DNA of 64,000 nt from Mycobacterium attenuatum (GTDB taxonomy: Bacteria > Actinomycetota > Actinomycetes > Mycobacteriales > Mycobacteriaceae): the NCBI RefSeq assembly GCF_900566085.1, contig NZ_UPHT01000044.1, positions 1-64,000 on the forward strand. The letters run 5' to 3'. Positions 57,024 to 64,000 of the stretch are shown here, piece by piece. The notes under the pieces were generated by a model. The model worked only from the letters and a program-made list of their open reading frames with translations. It had not been told where the DNA came from and did no database searches. Made by a program: the position numbers and the translations under genes. Each line of letters starts with the position of its first letter. Position 1 is the stretch's first letter.

Positions 57024-58538
57024 TCAGGTGGCCGATGCCGTGGCGTTGTCTTGGACGCACGCGGGCTTGCCGCGTCGACGACGGCGTCGGGTGGTACCGG
57101 CGTTTGCCGCGGGGGAGCTTGATGCGGAACCGGTCCCGGTCTCTCCGGTTGCGTCGTTGGTGGCGGGATGTCCGGTAATCGGTTTGCCGCCTCGGGTGCG
57201 TCGCCGCCGCCGCGCACCGGCGCGAGCGCTCGCGGATTTTTCTGTCTGCTCGCCCTCCTGATCCGTGGCACGACGCTTGGGCTGCGACGCGCGGGGCGGA
57301 CCGACGGTCGCGGCGGCCTCGGCCGGGATGGACAGCTCGGCGTACAGGTGTGGTGAGTTGGAGTAGGTTTCGGCGGGGTCGGGGGAGGCCAGGCCCAGCG
57401 CCGTGTCGATCATCGTCCAGCGCTCCAGCTCGTCCCAGTCCACCAGGGTGACCGCGACGCCGGTGCGTCCGGCCCGGCCGGTGCGCCCGATGCGGTGGAC
57501 GTACATCTTCTCGTCCTCGGGGCACTGGTAGTTGATGACGTGGGTGACGTCGTCGATGTCGATGCCGCGCGCAGCCACGTCGGTGGCGACCAGCACGTTG
57601 ATGTCGCCGCCGCGGAAGGCCTTGAGCGCCTTTTCGCGGGCTATCTGCCCGAGATCACCGTGCACGGCGCCGACCGCGAAGCCGCGCTCCTTCAGCTCGT
57701 CGGCGACCTTCTGCGCGGTGCGCTTGGTGCGGGTGAAGATCATCGTCGCGCCGCGGTCGCGGGCCTGCAAGATCCGGCTGACCAGCTCCACCTTGTCCAG
57801 GGCGTGGGCACGGTAGACGAACTGCTCGGTGGTGTCGTGCACGGCCAGGGAGTGCGGTGCCTCGGCCCGGATATGGGTGGGCTGGACCATGAAAGTGCGG
57901 GCCAGGGTGATGATCGGGTCCGGCATGGTCGCGGAAAACAGCATCGATTGCCGATCGGCGGGGATTTGCCGCAGTATGCGCTCGATGTCGGGTAGAAAGC
58001 CAAGGTCCAGCATTTCGTCGGCCTCGTCGAGCACCAGCACTGACAGCCCGCCCAGCTGCAGGTGGCCCTGCTGGGACAGGTCGAGCAGCCGGCCCGGAGT
58101 GCCCACGACGACGTCGGCGCCGGCGCGCAGCGCTTCGATCTGTGGCTCGTAGGCCCGTCCTCCGTAAATGGACACCACGGCAAACCGCCGGTTGTCTTCG
58201 GCCGTGAGGTATTTGGCCGCGGTGGCCAGGTCATCGGTGACCTGCAGGCACAACTCGCGGGTGGGCACCACCACCAGGGCACGGGGGGCGCCGCTCAGCG
58301 GCCGTGCCTCGGCACCCGAGCTGATGCGCTGCAGCAGTGGCACGCCGAACGCGAACGTTTTGCCCATGCCGGTTCGGGCTTGGCCGATCACGTCTTCGCC
58401 GGCGAGCGCCAGCGGCAGGGTGAGTTCTTGGATAGCAAAGGGGTGCTCAATGCCCTTTTCCCGCAGTGCGCGGACAATTTCGTCGCGGACTCCGAGTTGG
58501 GCAAAGCTTAATTCAGTTGTGCTTTTGAGTGCGGTCAT
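57024..58538 (-). CDS. rhlE: DEAD-box ATP-dependent RNA helicase RhlE
   Basis: RNA remodelling helicase of 504 residues. Q motif (FAQLGVRDEIVRALREKGIE), Walker A ARTGMGKT, PTRELC, TPGRLLD, DEAD box VLDEADEMLD, SAT (LFSATMP), ATDVAARGIDI and HRIGRTGRAGRTG. The C-terminal 100 residues are a basic, Arg/Gly-rich disordered tail. ATG 58538 (MTALKSTTELSF) matches Rv3211; in-frame codons upstream to 58721 are unconserved. Component of the mycobacterial degradosome as reported for M. tuberculosis. Confidence 0.94.
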   Translation of the reverse strand: MTALKSTTELSFAQLGVRDEIVRALREKGIEHPFAIQELTLPLALAGEDVIGQARTGMGKTFAFGVPLLQRISSGAEARPLSGAPRALVVVPTRELCLQVTDDLATAAKYLTAEDNRRFAVVSIYGGRAYEPQIEALRAGADVVVGTPGRLLDLSQQGHLQLGGLSVLVLDEADEMLDLGFLPDIERILRQIPADRQSMLFSATMPDPIITLARTFMVQPTHIRAEAPHSLAVHDTTEQFVYRAHALDKVELVSRILQARDRGATMIFTRTKRTAQKVADELKERGFAVGAVHGDLGQIAREKALKAFRGGDINVLVATDVAARGIDIDDVTHVINYQCPEDEKMYVHRIGRTGRAGRTGVAVTLVDWDELERWTMIDTALGLASPDPAETYSNSPHLYAELSIPAEAAATVGPPRASQPKRRATDQEGEQTEKSASARAGARRRRRTRGGKPITGHPATNDATGETGTGSASSSPAANAGTTRRRRRRGKPACVQDNATASAT

Positions 58539-58794
58539 ACGCGGGTGGAGAGCCTTTCGGTGACGGGTATCGGTCTGGTGTCGGTACTTTTTTGTCGCGG
58601 ATCCTCGCGCGCACGAGTTCCGACTCCGATATGTCGCCGAGTCGCCGGCCCGCTGCTCGATCTGGTGGGCCCAGCTACGTGCACGCACATTTCCCGGTAG
58701 CAGCAGCACAGATCTAGCCACTACCGAATCCCATGATAGCTGGTTGGCCAGCTGCCACCCGAACGCCAGTGGTTCCGGCGACTAGAGTGTTGCC

Positions 58795-59490
58795 ATGACT
58801 TCGCCCACATCCGCCGACCAGGTGGCCGATTCGACCAGGCCACGGCTACCGGCGGACCACCCCGGCGTCAACGAGTTGTTCGCGCTGTTGGCCTATGGCG
58901 AGGTGGCGGCCTTCTACCGGCTGACCGACGAGGCGCGGATGGCGCCGAATCTGCAAGGGCGGATCTCGATGGCCAGCATCGCGGCCGCCGAAATGGCGCA
59001 TTACGAGCTGTTACGCGATGCCCTGCAGCGCCGCGGTGTCGACGTAGTGCCGGCGATGTCGAAGTATGTGTCGGCATTGGAGAATTACCACCGGCTGACC
59101 ATGCCTAGTACCTGGTTGGAAGCCCTGGTCAAGACCTATGTCGCCGACGCGCTGGCCGCGGATCTGTACCTGCAGATCGCCGACGGGTTGTCCGACGAGG
59201 TTGCCGACGTGGTGCGGGCGGCACTGGCCGAGACCGGGCACTCTCAGTTCGTGGTCGCCGAGGTGCGTGCCGCGGTCACCAGCAGCGGCAAACAGCGCAG
59301 CCGGCTTGCGCTGTGGTCACGTCGACTGCTCGGCGAGGCGATCACGCAGGCCCAATTGCTGCTGGCAGACCACGATGAGCTGGTCGACTTGGTGGTGGCG
59401 GGTTCCGGTGGACTGGGCCAGCTCAGCGCCTTCTTCGAACGTCTGCAACAGACACACGACCAACGGATGCGCGAACTCGGCCTGGCCTGA
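58795..59490 (+). CDS. Ferritin-like protein, MiaE-related (Rv3210c-like)
   Basis: A 231-residue all-helical protein. It carries a ferritin-like di-iron pattern with Glu in LLAYGEVAAFYRL and the ExxH in AAAEMAHYELL, then a second Glu/His set around ALAETGHSQFVVAE. The family is annotated as tRNA-hydroxylase (MiaE)-like; the actual substrate in mycobacteria is unknown. Same length as Rv3210c. ATG 58795. Confidence 0.9.
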   Translation: MTSPTSADQVADSTRPRLPADHPGVNELFALLAYGEVAAFYRLTDEARMAPNLQGRISMASIAAAEMAHYELLRDALQRRGVDVVPAMSKYVSALENYHRLTMPSTWLEALVKTYVADALAADLYLQIADGLSDEVADVVRAALAETGHSQFVVAEVRAAVTSSGKQRSRLALWSRRLLGEAITQAQLLLADHDELVDLVVAGSGGLGQLSAFFERLQQTHDQRMRELGLA

Positions 59491-59496
59491 ACGTCC

Positions 59497-60348
59497 TCAG
59501 CGAGTGCACGTCGCCAGAATCGAGTTGCTGGTCGAGGCCACGACCGGCTGCCCCTGAGCGTTGACGATCACGCAGTTGAGCCGACTGTAGATGCTGGTCG
59601 CGACCACCGACTCGGTCTGCACACCGGGATTGAGCACCACCATCTTGGTCCATGGCAGCGCCACGTTGAACTCGGTGACGGGGAAACCCCGCTCATCGGT
59701 GTAGACGACGTTGACGATATCGAGGAGCTGTTTGGTGCCGGTCACGCTGTAGACCACGGTCCGGGGACTCGGCGCGGCCGACGGCGGCGAGAGCGGCTGT
59801 TGCGGCGCGGCCGTCGGCATTCGTGTCGGTGCCGCACTCGGAATCGTCACTGTGGTGACGGTTTCGGGGGCCAGTGGGGGTGCCGACAGGTTGGGCCCTG
59901 CAGTTGTGCTCGGCGGTGGGCTCGGTGACGTGCTGGGCGGGGCCGTCGTTCGGGGCGTGGTGGAGACGACCGTCCGGGGTGCTGGCGCCCCCACGGGCGC
60001 CCCCACGGTCGCCTTTGTCGTGGCGCTGTCGCCGCTGTTGATGATGACTGCGGTCGCGACGGCGCCGAGCGCAACCACCGCGCCGAGGATTGCGCCGACC
60101 GGGCGCCACCGGCTGTGGGTTGACCAGACGAGCTCGCCGTAGCTGTCTTCGGCTTCGGCTTCGGCTTCGGCTTCGGCTTCGGCTTCGCCGTAGCTGTCGT
60201 GTCCGCTGTGTCCGCTGTGTCCGCTGTAGCTGTGTCCGCTGTGTCCGCTGTAGCCGTTGTAGTCGCTGTAGCCGGTTTCGGCGGCATGGCTGTCCTCGTC
60301 CGGGTAGTCCCGGACGTCGCGAGAGTGCTCGTGCAGGGTGTGATACAT
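59497..60348 (-). CDS. MmpS-like membrane protein with repetitive N-terminus (Rv3209-like)
   Basis: A 283-residue protein. The N-terminal cytoplasmic region is low complexity: Gly/Ser/His/Tyr repeats (YSGHSGHS) and a Glu-Ala run. One membrane segment follows (AILGAVVALGAVATAVII), then a Thr/Pro/Ser-rich extracytoplasmic linker. The C-terminal MmpS-type beta domain runs from VVYSVTGTKQLLDIVNVVYT to SRLNCVIVNAQGQPV. ATG 60348 (MYHTLHEHSRD) chosen; upstream in-frame codons are unconserved. The M. tuberculosis equivalent is about 100 residues shorter, mostly for lack of the repeats. Confidence 0.88.
   Translation of the reverse strand: MYHTLHEHSRDVRDYPDEDSHAAETGYSDYNGYSGHSGHSYSGHSGHSGHDSYGEAEAEAEAEAEAEDSYGELVWSTHSRWRPVGAILGAVVALGAVATAVIINSGDSATTKATVGAPVGAPAPRTVVSTTPRTTAPPSTSPSPPPSTTAGPNLSAPPLAPETVTTVTIPSAAPTRMPTAAPQQPLSPPSAAPSPRTVVYSVTGTKQLLDIVNVVYTDERGFPVTEFNVALPWTKMVVLNPGVQTESVVATSIYSRLNCVIVNAQGQPVVASTSNSILATCTR
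60148..60250 (-). repeat. Two coding microsatellites (hexamer and nonamer)
   Basis: TTCGGC occurs six times perfectly at 60148-60183, with a seventh variant to 60189; on the coding strand it gives Glu-Ala repeats. Five copies of TGTCCGCTG lie at 60200-60250 (three contiguous, then two), giving Gly-His-Ser repeats. Both unit lengths are multiples of three. Confidence 0.93.
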
Positions 60349-60534
60349 GTTGCTGATGAGGCCGATGTTATCGGCGCCTGCGGTGCTGCTCCGGCGCCGA
60401 TCGGCGTGTTGATCCGAGTTAGACCCAATCGTGATGATGGCGCTACCGGGCCGCGGGTGCGGCCCGCACTGGCGGCGTCTACTAGCCTGCTGCTGAAACG
60501 CCTGCGACTTCAATTACTAACGGAAGGGGCCCCC

Positions 60535-61466
<932 letters not shown>

Positions 61467-61653
61467 TCAATCTGGTCGCGCTGATTCGCGGGCAACTTGC
61501 CATCCCCGCGCCCGCACGGTTTATCGCAAGACATTACTACCGAGGCGGGCGCCAATCGGAACTAACGCCGTCGACGCTGGTTGCGCAGCGTCTGGCGGCA
61601 GATTCGGGCGCGCCAGGAGTGGCAGTCACGGCCGACTGTGCCATCCTGGGGAA

Positions 61654-62688
61654 ATGACGTCCACCCGCCCGCCCGGCAGCACCGCTCGGGTGCCGGTGCT
61701 GCGGGAGCCGTGGCGTGAACCGCTGCGGGCCCAGCGTGACCCACTCGGTCAGGGTGCCGGACGGCCTCGAGCTGACCGCGACCGGCCACGCCAATGGCGC
61801 AAACAATCCTGGCTGGGGCGGTTCGTGTCGACCTACGGCTGGCGCGCGTATGCGCTGCCGATCCTGGTCGTGCTCACCGCTGTGGTGGTGTATCAAACGG
61901 TGACGGGGACGGCGTCGCCGAAGTCGGCGGTGGCCGCTACCATTCACGACCCGCCCTCCATCGGTTCGGTGGGGACCTCGATCATCGACACCCCGCCGCG
62001 CGGGCTGGTCGCATTCGATGCCAATTTGCCGGCCGGGACACTGCCGGACGGTGGCCCCTTCACCGAAGCGGGCGAAAAGTCGTGGCGCGTGGTTTCGGGG
62101 ACGACGCCGCAGGTGGGGCAGGGTAGGGCAAAGGTGTTCCGGTACACCGTCGAGATCGAGAACGGGCTGGATCCCACGATGTACGGCGGCGACACCGCGT
62201 TCGCCCAGATGATTGACCAGACGCTGGCCAATCCCAAGGGCTGGACCCACGATCCGCAATTCGCGTTCGTGCGCATCGACGGGACCGACAACGCAAAGCC
62301 CGATTTCCGCGTTTCGTTGGTGTCGCCGCTGACCGTTCGGGAAGGCTGCGGTTACGAGTTTCGGCTCGAAACATCTTGCTACAACCCATCATTCGGCGCG
62401 GACCGGCAAGCGCGTGTTTTCATCAACGAGGCTCGTTGGGTGCGAGGAGCCGTCCCGTTCGAAGGAGATGTCGGGTCTTACCGGCAGTACGTGATCAACC
62501 ACGAAGTCGGCCATGCAATCGGGTACCTGCGTCACGAGCCGTGTGACAAGCAGGGCGGCCTGGCTCCGGTGATGATGCAGCAGACGTTCTCCACGTCCGA
62601 TGACGATGCGGCAAAGTTCGACCCCGAGTGGGTGAAGGCGGACGGCAAGAGTTGCCGATTCAATCCCTGGCCGTACCCCATCGCTTGA
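61654..62688 (+). CDS. DUF3152 zinc-metalloprotease-like membrane protein (Rv3207c-like)
   Basis: A 344-residue protein: cytoplasmic Pro/Arg-rich N-terminus, one membrane segment (ALPILVVLTAVVVYQTVT), then an extracytoplasmic domain with VINHEVGHAIGYLRHEPC, a HExxH-x-H-type zinc site. VSGTTPQVGQGRAKVFRYTVE begins the DUF3152 domain (quoted to 21 or fewer residues). Predicted cell-envelope peptidase; substrate unknown. ATG 61654. The N-terminal region is longer than I recall for Rv3207c. Confidence 0.88.
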   Translation: MTSTRPPGSTARVPVLREPWREPLRAQRDPLGQGAGRPRADRDRPRQWRKQSWLGRFVSTYGWRAYALPILVVLTAVVVYQTVTGTASPKSAVAATIHDPPSIGSVGTSIIDTPPRGLVAFDANLPAGTLPDGGPFTEAGEKSWRVVSGTTPQVGQGRAKVFRYTVEIENGLDPTMYGGDTAFAQMIDQTLANPKGWTHDPQFAFVRIDGTDNAKPDFRVSLVSPLTVREGCGYEFRLETSCYNPSFGADRQARVFINEARWVRGAVPFEGDVGSYRQYVINHEVGHAIGYLRHEPCDKQGGLAPVMMQQTFSTSDDDAAKFDPEWVKADGKSCRFNPWPYPIA

Positions 62689-62909
62689 CCGCCGCCCATG
62701 CTGGCTTCGGACATGAAACGTCATCGCAGCGCGCCGGCGATGTCGATGCGGACTCCGGGAAACAACAACGCCGGTCTCGGTGTTGACCTCATTGCCGTCG
62801 ATTCGGACAGCTGCTGTGATGGGTCCCAGACGTGGAGACGAGGCCCAGACCGTTCAGGCACAACCTGCCTGCACAAACCGAATCGCAAGGATGACCGAGG
62901 AGATGTTCG

Positions 62910-64000
62910 GTGTCGACATCGCTGCCGCCACTAGTTGAGCCCGCACCAGCGCTGAGCCGTGAAGAGGTGGCCCGATACAGTCGCCATCTCATCATTCCCG
63001 ACCTCGGCGTCGACGGGCAGAAGAGACTCAAGAACGCGCGCGTACTGGTAATCGGCGCCGGCGGGCTCGGATCACCGACGCTGCTTTATCTGGCTGCCGC
63101 CGGTGTGGGCACCATCGGCATCATCGACTTCGACGTCGTCGACGAATCCAACCTGCAGCGCCAGATCATTCATGGCGTTGCCGACATAGGACGGTCCAAG
63201 GCCCAGTCGGCACGTGACTCGATCGTCGCGATCAATCCGTTGATCGACGTGCAACTGCACGAGTACCGGCTCGAGCCCGGCAACGCCGTCGACCTGTTCA
63301 GGCAGTACGACCTGATCCTGGACGGCACCGACAACTTTGCCACCCGCTATCTGGTCAACGACGCCGCGATCCTGGCTGGCAAACCATACGTGTGGGGTTC
63401 CATCTACCGTTTCGAGGGCCAGGTTTCGGTGTTCTGGGAGGATGCGCCCAACGGGGTTGGGCTCAACTACCGCGACCTGTACCCGGAGCCGCCGCCGCCC
63501 GGCATGGTTCCGTCCTGCGCAGAGGGTGGCGTGTTGGGCATCATCTGCGCGTCGATCGCGTCGGTGATGGGAACAGAAGCGATCAAGCTGATCACCGGGC
63601 TCGGGGAGACGCTTTTGGGCCGGTTGATGATCTACGACGCGCTGGAGATGACCTATCGCACGATCAAGATCCGCAAGGATTCGTCGACGCCCAAGATCAC
63701 CGAACTGGTCGACTACGAGCAGTTCTGCGGCGTGGTTTCCGACGACGCCGCGCACGCGGTCAGCGGATCGACGATCACCCCGCGGGAATTGCGCGCGCTG
63801 ATGGACTCCGGTAAGAAACTGGCGCTGATCGACGTCCGCGAGCCCGTGGAGTGGGACATCGTGCACATCGATGGCGCGACACTGATTCCGCAGTCGTCCA
63901 TCAAATCGGGCGAGGGTTTGGCCAAGCTGCCCCAGGACCGGATGCCGGTGCTTTACTGCAAGACGGGTGTGCGTTCCGCGGAGGCGTTGGCCGCGCTGAA
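62910..64000 (+). CDS. moeB1: Adenylyltransferase/sulfurtransferase MoeB1 (cut by window edge)
   Basis: E1-like enzyme that adenylates and thiolates small sulfur carriers for molybdopterin (and related CysO) pathways. The ATP-binding domain has VIGAGGLGSPTLLYLAAAG near residue 47, LDGTDNFATRYLVND and PSCAEGGVLG. It is followed by a rhodanese domain (LALIDVREPVEW) with active-site Cys in YCKTGVRS. GTG 62910 sits 7 nt after GAGGAGA. 363 codons are inside the window; the family is about 390 residues, so only the C-terminal end is missing. Confidence 0.95.
   Translation, partial: MSTSLPPLVEPAPALSREEVARYSRHLIIPDLGVDGQKRLKNARVLVIGAGGLGSPTLLYLAAAGVGTIGIIDFDVVDESNLQRQIIHGVADIGRSKAQSARDSIVAINPLIDVQLHEYRLEPGNAVDLFRQYDLILDGTDNFATRYLVNDAAILAGKPYVWGSIYRFEGQVSVFWEDAPNGVGLNYRDLYPEPPPPGMVPSCAEGGVLGIICASIASVMGTEAIKLITGLGETLLGRLMIYDALEMTYRTIKIRKDSSTPKITELVDYEQFCGVVSDDAAHAVSGSTITPRELRALMDSGKKLALIDVREPVEWDIVHIDGATLIPQSSIKSGEGLAKLPQDRMPVLYCKTGVRSAEALAAL

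Overview
The window reads as chromosome of a slow-growing Mycobacterium outside the M. tuberculosis complex. The base composition is GC-rich, GTG and TTG starts are common, PE, PE_PGRS and PE-PPE proteins are present, and the gene order follows the M. tuberculosis stretch from tmk (Rv3247c) to moeB1 (Rv3206c). Gene correspondences are from memory of that genome, not from a search. The left edge cuts a PE_PGRS gene and the right edge cuts moeB1.

Layout. 0.5-6.6 kb: tmk, the MtrA-MtrB two-component system, its lipoprotein partner LpqB and a conserved protein. 6.9-8.3 kb: a Pro/Ala-rich secreted protein and an L,D-transpeptidase. 8.5-13.1 kb: a ComF-like protein, the ribosome hibernation factor and secA1. 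13.4-19.9 kb: a giant MFS/cNMP/patatin fusion, an unknown gene, a degenerate HD-GYP/LuxR regulator and an NnrU-like membrane protein. 20.4-22.3 kb: an AT-richer two-gene island encoding tryptophan 2,3-dioxygenase and kynurenine formamidase. 22.6-27.9 kb: a K+/H+ antiporter pair, an Rv3235-family protein, an unsplit WS/DGAT protein, ppk2 and a small conserved gene. 28.0-29.9 kb: a thiocyanate-hydrolase-type cluster. 30.1-34.0 kb: the acyl-CoA desaturase electron-transfer partner and two tandem desA3 copies. 34.2-36.7 kb: wreckage of a PE-PPE gene and a thiolase gene. 36.8-40.4 kb: an HxlR regulator, rsgA, aroA and an SRAP protein. 40.6-46.0 kb: a PucR regulator diverging from an acyl-CoA ligase-phaC-phaZ operon. 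46.1-50.6 kb: an SDR enzyme, sigH-rshA, the tiny ribosomal protein bL37, a biotinyl protein, pdtaS and whiB1. 50.9-64.0 kb: a lipid kinase, entC, gpm2, a ParA-like ATPase, rhlE, TetR and metalloprotease-like genes, then moeB1.

The conserved backbone is envelope homeostasis (MtrAB-LpqB, SecA1, L,D-transpeptidase), lipid metabolism (DesA3, WS/DGAT) and redox or stress control (SigH-RshA, WhiB1, PdtaS). Accessory insertions add tryptophan-to-kynurenine conversion, thiocyanate or nitrile hydrolysis, and synthesis and breakdown of medium-chain polyhydroxyalkanoate.

The most notable regulatory structure is a set of five TACG-N4-CGTA palindromes at 14-15 bp spacing in front of the desaturase reductase and desA3. 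The most notable anomaly is a perfect 49-bp inverted repeat joining the PE_PGRS gene at the window edge to the P-loop region of tmk; it may be an assembly foldback.
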